A DNA stretch of 64,000 nt from Faecalibacter bovis (GTDB taxonomy: Bacteria > Bacteroidota > Bacteroidia > Flavobacteriales > Weeksellaceae), in contig NZ_CP072842.1 in NCBI RefSeq assembly GCF_017948305.1, forward strand, positions 2,424,501-2,488,500. Direction: 5' to 3'. Of the stretch, positions 28,017 to 36,318 are shown one piece after another. Made by a program: the position numbers and the translations under genes. The notes beneath the pieces are model-generated. The model had not been told where the DNA came from and made no database searches. It saw only the letters and a program-made list of their open reading frames with translations. Positions within the stretch are counted from its first letter, which is position 1. The number at the start of each line of letters is the position of its first letter.

Positions 28017-28997
28017 ATGAAAAGAATTATACTATTACTTGGCACAACTACTTTATTATTTTCGTGTAGTAAATCTGAAAATAAGACTGAGATAAAAACG
28101 AATGAAAAAATTATCAATGATAGTATCACAGTTTCAAATCCATTTTCTATCGAAAAAATACCATTTATAACCGCTTATATTGGCGATTTTCCATTTTTCA
28201 CCCTTCCTGAGAATATTGTAGAAATGAACAAACCTTTGGTTCGAGATTTTGACATCATATATTTCCCAATAGAAAAGGAATATGAGCCTATTGAAGGTAA
28301 AATATATAAAGCGAATATAAAAGGTACAAGTGAGGTTCCGTTTTCACAGCATTATTTTATCAAAAGTTTAGAAGATTATTTAACCTCTATAGGTGCAGTG
28401 AAGGTTTTTGATGGAAAATTGACGAAAGAGCAATATCAAGAAAGAAAGGACAATGATCCAAACATTGGCAATGAAGGAGATATTGGATATGAAAATGAAG
28501 CAGTTAAATGTTATATAATTCGTACCAAAGAAAAAGGAAATATTTACGTACAATTTAGTGCTGATAATGCTTCAGGTAAATTAAACATTTTACAAGAAGG
28601 CAAACTAAATCAAACGATTAAGAAAGTTACATCTGATGTAATTGTGAAAGATTTGAATGAAAAAGGCAAATCTATTTTATACATTAATTTTGAAGTTGAT
28701 AAATCTAAAGTTTCTTATGATGGTAAAGAACTTATCTCACAAATCGCAGAAGCTTTGAAAAAAGATCATTCTTTAAAAATATCGATAGAAGGACATACAG
28801 ATAATTCGGGTGATGGAAATTACAATAAAAAATTATCAAGTGAACGGGCGAATGAAGTGCTAAAAAATTTAGTTCAATCTGGGATTGATAAAAATAGACT
28901 TTCAGCAAAGGGTTTGGGTGCAGAAAATCCTTTAGTAGCTAATGATACAGAAGAAAATAAAGCAAAAAATAGGCGAGTTGAATTGATTAAATTATAA
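28017..28997 (+). CDS. OmpA-family lipoprotein
   Basis: 326 residues. The signal peptide ends LLFSC, with the lipidated Cys at residue 17. Residues 20-215 are a domain not recognised. The C terminus is a clear OmpA/MotB peptidoglycan-binding domain: INFEVDKSKVSYDGKELISQ, ISIEGHTDNSGDGNYNKKLS, SERANEVLKNLVQSGID and LGAENPLVANDTEENKAKNR, with the conserved Asp and Arg residues. It probably anchors the outer membrane, through its lipid, to peptidoglycan. Transcribed alone, convergent with pafA. Confidence 0.92.
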   Translation: MKRIILLLGTTTLLFSCSKSENKTEIKTNEKIINDSITVSNPFSIEKIPFITAYIGDFPFFTLPENIVEMNKPLVRDFDIIYFPIEKEYEPIEGKIYKANIKGTSEVPFSQHYFIKSLEDYLTSIGAVKVFDGKLTKEQYQERKDNDPNIGNEGDIGYENEAVKCYIIRTKEKGNIYVQFSADNASGKLNILQEGKLNQTIKKVTSDVIVKDLNEKGKSILYINFEVDKSKVSYDGKELISQIAEALKKDHSLKISIEGHTDNSGDGNYNKKLSSERANEVLKNLVQSGIDKNRLSAKGLGAENPLVANDTEENKAKNRRVELIKL

Positions 28998-29002
28998 AAA
29001 AA

Positions 29003-29024
29003 AGCGACCTCATCGGGTCGCTTT
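29003..29024. terminator. Bidirectional terminator
   Basis: AGCGACC (29003-29009) / GGTCGCT (29016-29022) with loop TCATCG; same stem as at 12486 and 13551. T-run short on the right, A-run on the left gives the minus-strand T-run. Confidence 0.8.
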
Positions 29025-29029
29025 AAAAT

Positions 29030-30676
29030 TTATTTTTGAAAAACTTCTACAACAGGTTTTCCTATGTTTCCGTTAGGTTCTTCAATTTTTAATAAGGCTG
29101 AAATTGTAGGAGCAATATCAGTCATATAAACCGGATTGTAATTTTTACCTGGTTTAATTCCCCAACCCATTAAAACGAATGGAATATGCGAATCATAAGA
29201 ACCCCAAGTTCCATGTGTTGTTCCACCAGCATTTAATTTTCCACCGTACCATTGTGGATCTAAAATATAATTGATAACTCCACTTCGTTTTCTGTTATAT
29301 CCATTAATCATACGTTCTTTTAATAATGCAGGAATTGGAGCTTGTCCAATTTTATCCATATCAACGGCAAAAGAAACACCATCTACTTTTCGTAAATAGT
29401 TTACAATATCTTCACGAATTTCTTCTTCATCTAGGTCTTGTTTTTCAATTACATCATAATTTAAATGAACTTGATAATTCGATAACGAGCGTACAATTTC
29501 TTTCGCATTGTATTCTTTTTCAAGAATTGCATTTAAATCTTTTTTTACTGTACTCGTCTGAAAATAACCAGCATTACCTTTTTTATCCTGAAAATATTTT
29601 GGATTGTGTGCACCACCATGGTCAGCACTTAAGAAAACTAAATATTCACCTTTTCCGATGTTTTTATCTAAATATTTAAAAATTTCACCTAAATCTTGAT
29701 CTAAACGTAAATAAGTATCTTCAATTTCGATCGAATTTGGCGAAAATTGATGACCTACATAATCAGGAGAAGAAAATGAAACAGCAATAAAATCTGTAAT
29801 TCCTTCGGCATTTTTACCTAATTTTTCATTTTCTATAATTGCTAAAGTAATGTCTTTAGTTAACGTATTTCCAAATGGAGTTGAGCGAATTAAACCTAAT
29901 CCATTCTCTTTCGTCATTGCTTTTAAATCATAAGGAAACCTCATCGCTTCATTTCCTTTATAATTTGCTCGGTATGGATTTCCGTCTTTTTCACTCTGTA
30001 AATAGGTGTCAATAGGATATAATGTATTCCATTTTGTTAAGTATTTTTCAACATATTTTTTTTCATTGAATTTCGTTAACCATTTTGGCAATTCATCCAT
30101 ATAAAATGTACTCGTAATCCAATTTCCCGTCTCGCCATCAAACCAAAAAGCTGCATCACCAAAATGACCAGCAGGTAAAATTCCACCACGATCTTTTAAT
30201 GAAACACCATAAACTTTTGAACGAAAATTATTTGATAATTTCAGCTGATCAGTTACAGTTGAAGTTAATAGATTTTTAGGAGACATTTTTCCAGCTTTAG
30301 ATGTCGTACCAACACCATTTACCGAATCGTCTTGGGTGCAATACATATCTTGTCCTGTCGCTTGAATGATAAAATCATTTCCAGCAATACCATGTATAGC
30401 AGGGACAGATCCTGTATAAATTGTACTATGGCCAATTGCTGTATATGTAGGAACGTAAGGAATATAGGTGTTTTCGTTAGAAAAACCTTCGTTTAATAAT
30501 CGGTTAAATCCTTCATTTGTATATCGATCTTGGAAACGATATAAATAATCCCAACGCATTTGATCTACTACAATACCAACTACTAATTTTGGTTTATCAG
30601 ATTGTTTTTGTTGCGCATTAAGCGATAAACTCGCAAATAGAGATAAAACACCAATAAATGTTTTATTAAATTTCAT
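29030..30676 (-). CDS. pafA: Alkaline phosphatase PafA (phosphate-irrepressible type)
   Basis: 548 residues with signal peptide MKFNKTFIGVLSLFASLSLNAQ. The active site is that of PafA of Elizabethkingia meningoseptica: nucleophile T79 in YTAIGHSTIYTGS, N100 in HGIAGNDF, and the KDR triad at K161/R163 in SLKDRGGILPAGH. Metal ligands are seen in GIVVDQMRWDYL, ISFSSPDYVGH-type segments, LSADHGGAHNP and GTTHGTWGS. It hydrolyses phosphomonoesters in the periplasm, releasing phosphate even when phosphate is plentiful. Transcribed alone. Confidence 0.95.
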   Translation of the reverse strand: MKFNKTFIGVLSLFASLSLNAQQKQSDKPKLVVGIVVDQMRWDYLYRFQDRYTNEGFNRLLNEGFSNENTYIPYVPTYTAIGHSTIYTGSVPAIHGIAGNDFIIQATGQDMYCTQDDSVNGVGTTSKAGKMSPKNLLTSTVTDQLKLSNNFRSKVYGVSLKDRGGILPAGHFGDAAFWFDGETGNWITSTFYMDELPKWLTKFNEKKYVEKYLTKWNTLYPIDTYLQSEKDGNPYRANYKGNEAMRFPYDLKAMTKENGLGLIRSTPFGNTLTKDITLAIIENEKLGKNAEGITDFIAVSFSSPDYVGHQFSPNSIEIEDTYLRLDQDLGEIFKYLDKNIGKGEYLVFLSADHGGAHNPKYFQDKKGNAGYFQTSTVKKDLNAILEKEYNAKEIVRSLSNYQVHLNYDVIEKQDLDEEEIREDIVNYLRKVDGVSFAVDMDKIGQAPIPALLKERMINGYNRKRSGVINYILDPQWYGGKLNAGGTTHGTWGSYDSHIPFVLMGWGIKPGKNYNPVYMTDIAPTISALLKIEEPNGNIGKPVVEVFQK

Positions 30677-30695
30677 GTGTATTTGTTTTAGATCA

Positions 30696-30724
30696 CAAAT
30701 TTAAGCATATTAATAATGATGCAA
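30696..30724 (-). promoter_or_regulatory. pafA promoter
   Basis: Minus strand: TTG (30724-30722), 18 bases, TAAATTTG (30703-30696), a complete -33/-7 pair, 19 bases upstream of the pafA ATG. Confidence 0.65.
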
Positions 30725-30791
30725 TATTATCTAAATGTGAATTTTGGAATTATAATTGAATGAATTCTAATTGATCTTAAAACCACATATT

Positions 30792-31217
30792 ATGATAGGA
30801 AATCTTATAATTATCGAAAAGCAATACAATTGCTCAATTGAAGCTTTATGGAATGCCATTTCAAAACCAGATGCGATGAAAGATTGGTATTTTGATGTAA
30901 AGGATTTTGAGCTAAAAATTGGAAATAAATTTGAATTTTATGCTGGTGAATATCTTCATGAATGTAAAATAGAAGATATCTTTTTATATCACAAATTGGT
31001 TTACACCTGGACATATCCAATGTATGATGGTGAATCGGTGGTAAGTTTTATCATAAATCCAGATCTTGAATTTGATAATGTTAGTCATTTAAAACTAATT
31101 CATGAAGGAATTGCAAGTTTTCCACAAGATGATACTAATTTTTCAAGAAATAGTTTTGAGGCTGGGTGGGAAGAGTTATTAGAAATTTCATTAAGAAATT
31201 ACGTCGAAGACAAATAA
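30792..31217 (+). CDS. SRPBCC/AHSA1-domain protein
   Basis: 141 residues from the ATG at 30792. It has the Aha1-like START layout: IEKQYNCSIEALWNAISKPD with AMKDWYFD following, GNKFEFYAG and the C-terminal GWEELLEISLRNYV helix. Cytoplasmic hydrophobic-ligand-binding fold; function unknown. A longer frame would use a TTG at 30771. Single gene, with a hairpin after it. Confidence 0.85.
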   Translation: MIGNLIIIEKQYNCSIEALWNAISKPDAMKDWYFDVKDFELKIGNKFEFYAGEYLHECKIEDIFLYHKLVYTWTYPMYDGESVVSFIINPDLEFDNVSHLKLIHEGIASFPQDDTNFSRNSFEAGWEELLEISLRNYVEDK

Positions 31218-31218
31218 A

Positions 31219-31244
31219 AAAAGGATTCAATATTGAATCCTTTT
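31219..31244 (+). terminator. Terminator
   Basis: Palindromic AAAAGGATTCAA / TTGAATCCTTTT directly after the AHSA1 gene stop. Confidence 0.75.
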
Positions 31245-31268
31245 CATTTTTTCGAAAAAATGAAGGTC

Positions 31269-31475
31269 TTACTTTTTGTATAAAACAGTATATCCTTCTT
31301 GATTTGCAATTGTTTGGCGTGGCTCTTCAGCAGTGATAATACCAGCTTTTTCTTTACGAGTATTGTTCATCCACATTGGAATCCAGATAAATGGGATAGT
31401 TGCTAAGAAAGCAATACACCAGAATCCAGCAAATTCCATAAATAACCATGCAAAAAATCCTAAGAATTGTGCCAT
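31269..31475 (-). CDS. Small membrane protein, unknown
   Basis: 68 residues: hydrophobic, Phe/Trp-rich N-terminal half ([19 protein letters not shown] followed by [14 protein letters not shown], two helices) and a polar tail ending EGYTVLYKK. It has its own -7 box and is divergent from fumC. Proteins of this composition occur in flavobacteria; none is functionally known to me. Confidence 0.6.
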   Translation of the reverse strand: MAQFLGFFAWLFMEFAGFWCIAFLATIPFIWIPMWMNNTRKEKAGIITAEEPRQTIANQEGYTVLYKK

Positions 31476-31494
31476 GACATATAATTTAGTTTTA

Positions 31495-31502
31495 CAAAAG
31501 TA
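31495..31502 (-). promoter_or_regulatory. -7 box of the 68-residue membrane protein gene
   Basis: Minus strand TACTTTTG, exact TAnnTTTG match, 19 bases from the ATG; supports this small gene as real. Confidence 0.5.
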
Positions 31503-31562
31503 TGATAATATTTTTAGTATTAAAACTAATAATTATCACTTTTCTTTAACAAATCGATTGCT

Positions 31563-31570
31563 TAAATTTG
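31563..31570 (+). promoter_or_regulatory. fumC -7 box
   Basis: TAAATTTG, exact TAnnTTTG match, 41 bases before the ATG at 31612. It lies inside an upstream open frame and so rules out the long version of FumC. Confidence 0.6.
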
Positions 31571-31611
31571 TAACATATAACATTTCAATTAACGAAATAA
31601 TTTACAAAAAA

Positions 31612-33009
31612 ATGGAATACAGAATTGAGAAAGACACAATGGGGGAAGTTAAAGTTCCTGCTGACAAATATTGGGGAGCTCAAACAGAACGTTCAAGAAA
31701 TAACTTCAAAATTGGTGAAGCTGCTTCAATGCCAAAAGAAATCATTGAAGGTTTTGCTTACTTAAAGAAAGCTGCTGCTTATGCAAATGCTGAATTAGGT
31801 GTTTTACCAGTTGAAAAACGTGATGCGATTGCTGCAGTTTGTGACGAAATTTTAGCAGGTGAATTAGCTGACCAATTCCCATTAGTTATCTGGCAAACTG
31901 GATCAGGTACTCAATCTAATATGAATGTTAACGAAGTTATTGCAAACCGTGCTCAAGTTTTAGCTGGTGGTAAAATTGGTGAAGGTGAACCAGTTTTAAA
32001 AGCAAATGACGATGTAAATAAATCACAATCTTCTAATGATACTTACCCAACAGGTATGCACATTGCTGCTTACAAAGCTGTTGTAGAAGTTACAATTCCA
32101 GGTGTTGAACAATTACGTGATACTTTAGCTAAAAAAGCTGCTGAGTACATGAACGTTGTAAAAATTGGTCGTACACACTTAATGGATGCAACTCCATTAA
32201 CATTAGGACAAGAATTATCAGGTTATGTAGCTCAATTAAACTACGGTTTAAAAGCTTTACGTAATACATTAGCACATTTATCTGAAGTTGCTTTAGGTGG
32301 AACTGCTGTTGGAACTGGATTAAATACTCCAGAAGGATATGATGTATTAGTTGCTAAATACATTGCTGAATTTACAGGACACCCATTTGTAACGGCAGAA
32401 AATAAATTTGAAGCTTTAGCTGCACACGATGCAATCGTTGAAACTCACGGAGCTTTAAAACAATTAGCTGTTTCATTAAACAAAATTGCGAATGATATCC
32501 GTATGTTAGCATCAGGACCTCGTTCAGGTATTGGAGAAATTTTAATTCCAGAAAACGAGCCAGGATCTTCTATCATGCCAGGAAAAGTAAATCCTACACA
32601 ATGTGAGGCTTTAACTATGGTTGCTGCACAAGTAATGGGTAACGATGTTGCAATTACAATTGGTGGTACACAAGGACACTACGAATTAAACGTTTTCAAA
32701 CCAGTAATGGCTGCTAATTTCTTACAATCAGCACGTTTAATCGGTGATGCTTGTGTTTCTTTTGACGAGCACTGTGCACAAGGAATTGAGCCTAACTATG
32801 ATCGTATTAAAGAATTAGTAGATAACTCATTAATGTTAGTTACTGCTTTAAATACTAAAATTGGTTACTACAAAGCGGCTGAAATCGCTCAAACAGCTCA
32901 CAAAAATAACTCTACATTAAAAGAAACTGCAATTGCATTAGGATATGTAACTGCTGAAGAATTTGACGAGTGGGTTAAACCTGAAGAAATGGTTGGATCT
33001 TTAAAATAA
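31612..33009 (+). CDS. fumC: Class II fumarate hydratase FumC
   Basis: 465 residues from the ATG at 31612, the usual length. It interconverts fumarate and malate in the citric acid cycle. [20 protein letters not shown] at the N terminus, the [15 protein letters not shown] motif, [16 protein letters not shown] and the superfamily signature [15 protein letters not shown] are all present. The frame is open 93 codons further upstream, but that part is low-complexity intergenic sequence overlapping a divergent gene and is not coding. Codon use is strongly biased, as in highly expressed genes. Monocistronic. Confidence 0.97.
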   Translation: MEYRIEKDTMGEVKVPADKYWGAQTERSRNNFKIGEAASMPKEIIEGFAYLKKAAAYANAELGVLPVEKRDAIAAVCDEILAGELADQFPLVIWQTGSGTQSNMNVNEVIANRAQVLAGGKIGEGEPVLKANDDVNKSQSSNDTYPTGMHIAAYKAVVEVTIPGVEQLRDTLAKKAAEYMNVVKIGRTHLMDATPLTLGQELSGYVAQLNYGLKALRNTLAHLSEVALGGTAVGTGLNTPEGYDVLVAKYIAEFTGHPFVTAENKFEALAAHDAIVETHGALKQLAVSLNKIANDIRMLASGPRSGIGEILIPENEPGSSIMPGKVNPTQCEALTMVAAQVMGNDVAITIGGTQGHYELNVFKPVMAANFLQSARLIGDACVSFDEHCAQGIEPNYDRIKELVDNSLMLVTALNTKIGYYKAAEIAQTAHKNNSTLKETAIALGYVTAEEFDEWVKPEEMVGSLK

Positions 33010-33030
33010 GATTTCAATATACAGATATAA

Positions 33031-33057
33031 AAAAGCCGTTCGAATCGAACGGCTTTT
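33031..33057. terminator. Bidirectional terminator after fumC
   Basis: AAAAGCCGTTCGA / TCGAACGGCTTTT around one base; serves fumC and the convergent gene. Confidence 0.85.
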
Positions 33058-33058
33058 C

Positions 33059-33430
33059 TTATTTATATTTAAACGTAATTACTTTATAATCTTGATTTTT
33101 AAATTGACTCATCAAATAATCTCTTTCAGTATCTGCTTGTACTTTTTTGAAGTAGTTTTTCTCATATCCTGTTTGGATTTCTTTCGCAATCCCATGACCG
33201 ATAATATGTTCTTTTACATCTTCAAATCTTTCTTTTGTGTTTTTATATAAATCACTTCTATTTATATCCAAAGCATATACATCTGATACATAAATATCTT
33301 TATTATAGCCATAATGAATGGTGTAAAAATAGAAAGTTGAATCTTCGCTAACATTATTTTTTGTTCTTGTTTGAGAAGAAACAAGGGTTGAAATGAATAA
33401 CCCAACTACAAAAAGGTAAAAATGTTTCAT
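33059..33430 (-). CDS. Small exported protein, unknown
   Basis: 123 residues, signal peptide ending TLVSSQ, then a polar mixed domain (FYFYTIHYGYNKDIYVSDVY ... HIIGHGIAKEIQTG). No family recognised. Alone on the minus strand between fumC and ffh. Confidence 0.6.
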   Translation of the reverse strand: MKHFYLFVVGLFISTLVSSQTRTKNNVSEDSTFYFYTIHYGYNKDIYVSDVYALDINRSDLYKNTKERFEDVKEHIIGHGIAKEIQTGYEKNYFKKVQADTERDYLMSQFKNQDYKVITFKYK

Positions 33431-33525
33431 AATTATATTATGTTTAGTGTCAATAAATTAAAGTTAAACATTTATTTATTAAGATACTAAAATTTTTATA
33501 TTCTATTCAAATAGAAAGAAATTAT

Positions 33526-33533
33526 TATCTTTG
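33526..33533 (+). promoter_or_regulatory. ffh -7 box
   Basis: TATCTTTG, exact TAnnTTTG match, 26 bases before the ffh ATG. Confidence 0.55.
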
Positions 33534-33559
33534 TAAACCTTTAAAAAAACAATATAGAC

Positions 33560-34933
33560 ATGTTTCAAAGTCTTCAAGATAAATTAGACAAAGCTTTACA
33601 TACCTTAAAAGGAAAAGGACAAATTACAGAAATTAACGTTGCTGAAACGATAAAAGAGGTAAGGCGTGCCTTAGTTGATGCCGATGTTAGTTATAAAGTA
33701 GCTAAAGATTTTACAGATACAGTAAAGAAAAAAGCATTAGGATCTGATGTATTAACATCATTAAACCCTAGTCAATTAATGGTTAAAATCGTTCACGACG
33801 AATTAACTGAATTGATGGGAGGTAAGCAAGCCGATTTAAATATAGAAGCTAACCCAGCTATTATATTAATTGCAGGTTTACAAGGTTCTGGTAAAACAAC
33901 TTTCTCTGGTAAATTAGCTAACTATTTAAAGACTTCTAAAAACAAAAAAGTTTTATTAGTTGCTGGTGACGTATATCGTCCTGCCGCTATTAATCAGTTA
34001 CAAGTTTTAGGTGAGCAAATTGGTGTTGATGTTTTCGCTGATTTAGAAAACAAAAATCCAGTTGAAATTGCACAAAACGCATTAGCGCAAGCCAAACAAA
34101 ACGGAAATAATGTTGTTATTATAGATACTGCAGGTCGTTTAGCTATTGATGAGCAAATGATGGATGAAATTCGTCGTGTTCACCAAACAGTTAACCCAAC
34201 GGAAACATTATTCGTAGTGGATTCGATGACTGGTCAAGATGCTGTAAATACTGCAAAAGCCTTTAATGATGTATTAAATTATAACGGTGTTGTTTTAACA
34301 AAGTTAGATGGTGATACTAGAGGTGGAGCTGCATTAACAATTCGTACAGTTGTAGATAAACCAATTAAGTTTATTTCGACTGGTGAGAAAATGGAAGCTT
34401 TAGATATTTTCTATCCAGAACGTATGGCTGACCGTATCTTAGGTATGGGGGACGTTGTTTCGTTAGTAGAACGTGCACAAGCGCAATTCGACGAAGAAGA
34501 AGCTAAACGTTTACAAAAGAAAATTGCAAAAAATAGTTTTGATTTTGATGATTTCTTAAAGCAAATTCAGCAAATTAAACGTATGGGTAACATGAAAGAT
34601 TTAATCGGAATGATCCCAGGTGCTGGTAAAGCTTTAAAAGATGTTGAAATTAATGATGATGCTTTTAAAGGTGTTGAAGCAATCATAAAATCGATGACTC
34701 CGAAAGAGCGTAAGAATCCAAATATTATTGATAATTCTCGTAAGAAAAGAATCGCAGCTGGTTCTGGAACAACTTTACAGGAGGTTAATCAATTATTAAA
34801 ACAATTCTCTGAGATGGGTAAAATGATGAAATTCATGAACTCTTCTCAAGGAAAATCAATGATGGAATCTATGGCTAAAAATATGCCGGCTGGTGGTTTC
34901 CCAGGAATGCCAGGTGGTATGCCAAAAATGTAA
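33560..34933 (+). CDS. ffh: Signal recognition particle protein Ffh
   Basis: 457 residues: N domain, SRP GTPase domain with P-loop AGLQGSGKTTFSGKLA, RPAAINQLQVLGEQ, DTAGR, and TKLDGDTRGGAAL, and a Met-rich M domain ending MPAGGFPGMPGGMPKM. It binds 4.5S RNA and signal sequences and delivers nascent membrane proteins to FtsY. Upstream neighbours are unrelated; monocistronic. Confidence 0.97.
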   Translation: MFQSLQDKLDKALHTLKGKGQITEINVAETIKEVRRALVDADVSYKVAKDFTDTVKKKALGSDVLTSLNPSQLMVKIVHDELTELMGGKQADLNIEANPAIILIAGLQGSGKTTFSGKLANYLKTSKNKKVLLVAGDVYRPAAINQLQVLGEQIGVDVFADLENKNPVEIAQNALAQAKQNGNNVVIIDTAGRLAIDEQMMDEIRRVHQTVNPTETLFVVDSMTGQDAVNTAKAFNDVLNYNGVVLTKLDGDTRGGAALTIRTVVDKPIKFISTGEKMEALDIFYPERMADRILGMGDVVSLVERAQAQFDEEEAKRLQKKIAKNSFDFDDFLKQIQQIKRMGNMKDLIGMIPGAGKALKDVEINDDAFKGVEAIIKSMTPKERKNPNIIDNSRKKRIAAGSGTTLQEVNQLLKQFSEMGKMMKFMNSSQGKSMMESMAKNMPAGGFPGMPGGMPKM

Positions 34934-34957
34934 TTTAGATCGTAATCTATATAATTT

Positions 34958-34988
34958 AAAACCTTCATGAAATTGGAGGTTTTTTTTA
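34958..34988 (+). terminator. Terminator after ffh
   Basis: AAAACCTTCA / TGGAGGTTTT (one G-T pair), then T-run. Confidence 0.75.
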
Positions 34989-35001
34989 TTTTATCAAGAA
35001 A

Positions 35002-35014
35002 TATTATGTTAAAT
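35002..35014 (-). repeat. 13-mer ATTTAACATAATA, copy 1
   Basis: Minus-strand copy of the 13-base motif found five times in non-coding DNA of this window; here upstream of the lipoprotein gene at 35097. Confidence 0.6.
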
Positions 35015-35096
35015 AGAAATTTCTGTAATTACAACCAATCAAGTTTTAGACTAAGTGTAAGTGAATTTTTATATATTTAATATAACTAAGACTAAA

Positions 35097-35885
35097 ATGA
35101 ATAAAATTTTTATAGGAATTTGTTTAGCAGCTGGGAGCATAATATGTAGTTGTCATCAATTTAAAAATAAAGAATTAATTGATGTACGTTATGAATTGGC
35201 AAATAATGATAAACAGTTGATTTGGAATTTAAATGATGGTAAATATTCTTATTTAATACAATATCATTATAATAGTAAAAAAAATGAAAATCAACTGTCA
35301 GATGAAGATTCAATTCAAATAGTGGATTCAATTACAACAGCTGATGAGAAACCTATTACTAATAATTATAAGATTAAACATCATTATAAAGCTTTAGCAA
35401 ACGAGGTTACAAAAAACGAGGTCGAATTTGTAGATTTAATCGTAAGCAACGAATTACATTACTATTACGCACAACCAAAAAATTTTACAATGCCTTATGA
35501 AATTAATATAAGCGATAATTTTATGGTTAAGGCAAATATAGAAGCTGGTAAAAACTTTCCTTTGGAAATTTCTGAAACTGATTACGCTGGAGGTTATAAT
35601 TTTAAATTAGAACCAAAAGATGTTATGCTTTATAGAATGATACAAGCTAAGCTATCGAAAGAAAGTATTAAGACAGATACAATTTTAGATTTTAGAATCG
35701 GTCATCAAATCGTTATAGATAATAATATAATTATTAATAATCCTAAATCTGTTTACGAGAACAAAGAAATCTCTTCAATCATAATGTTTACAGATTATAT
35801 AATTCTAAAATATATTCCGGAACTGCAACCAGAAAAATTTATTTATCCAATTCATACTAAAAGAAAACCTGTAACACCAGAATGA
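35097..35885 (+). CDS. Predicted lipoprotein, unknown
   Basis: 262 residues from the ATG at 35097. The N terminus MNKIFIGICLAAGSIICSC gives a lipoprotein signal with the likely lipidated Cys at residue 19. The rest is a beta-rich, Lys/Asn-rich domain (YELANNDKQLIWNLNDGKYS ... KIKHHYKALANEV ... HYYYAQPKNFTMPYEINISD) that I do not recognise. It precedes the long non-coding region and may or may not belong with the TonB unit downstream. Confidence 0.6.
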   Translation: MNKIFIGICLAAGSIICSCHQFKNKELIDVRYELANNDKQLIWNLNDGKYSYLIQYHYNSKKNENQLSDEDSIQIVDSITTADEKPITNNYKIKHHYKALANEVTKNEVEFVDLIVSNELHYYYAQPKNFTMPYEINISDNFMVKANIEAGKNFPLEISETDYAGGYNFKLEPKDVMLYRMIQAKLSKESIKTDTILDFRIGHQIVIDNNIIINNPKSVYENKEISSIIMFTDYIILKYIPELQPEKFIYPIHTKRKPVTPE

Positions 35886-35927
35886 TTTAAATATTTCTAT
35901 ACTTAATAGTGTATACAGAATATATCA

Positions 35928-36002
35928 ATTTAACATAATATATATTATAATAATAAAAATATCATAGATATTTTATTATTAATAATCTTTATTATGTTAA
36001 AT
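35928..36002. repeat. 75-base inverted structure bounded by the 13-mer
   Basis: ATTTAACATAATA (35928-35940) and its exact inverse TATTATGTTAAAT (35990-36002) bound an inner hairpin AATAATAAAAATATC / GATATTTTATTATT. The whole could fold as a long AT-only stem or be two binding sites facing each other. Confidence 0.65.
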
Positions 36003-36192
36003 AATAATTATTTCTACTTATATCTTAATTCCTAATTGCTTAGATTATACTATTTAGTTAAACCTTATCTCTATGATTAGATATTTAAACTACCTACAAC
36101 ATTGTTCAACATTAATAGACTTCTAATTATTCATTTTATAACAAGATTCTAAGCTGCATACCTTCTTCACAATTAAATTTTGAGATCTATCT

Positions 36193-36205
36193 ATTTAACA
36201 TAATA
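36193..36205 (+). repeat. 13-mer ATTTAACATAATA, third intergenic copy
   Basis: Exact copy, 65 bases before the -33 element of the TonB receptor gene. Confidence 0.6.
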
Positions 36206-36269
36206 AATCATCATTGAATAAAAACTTACTTATATCATATATATCGGTCTTAATTACTTTTCTAAACTA

Positions 36270-36300
36270 TTGCTATTTAGATTAATTTAAAATAAATTTG
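36270..36300 (+). promoter_or_regulatory. Promoter of the TonB receptor unit
   Basis: TTG (36270-36272), 20 bases, TAAATTTG (36293-36300): complete -33/-7 pair, 18 bases before the ATG at 36319. It excludes a start at 36298. Confidence 0.65.
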
Positions 36301-36318
36301 TACCCGAATTCAGTTATA

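Larger units (their letters stand above)
35886..36269. other. Long AT-rich non-coding region with repeats
   Basis: About 380 bases with no gene. It holds three copies of ATTTAACATAATA (35928, 35990 inverted, 36193) and a nested inverted structure 35928-36002. The final part carries the promoter of the TonB unit. Confidence 0.7.

Noticed and set aside
29326-29679. 117-codon open frame antisense to pafA
   Set aside because: Shadow of the pafA coding pattern; no promoter, no signal and His/Leu-rich composition typical of reverse-strand frames.
31333-31611. 93-codon N-terminal extension of FumC
   Set aside because: It overlaps a divergent gene and the fumC -7 box, and FumC from the ATG at 31612 has the normal length and N terminus.
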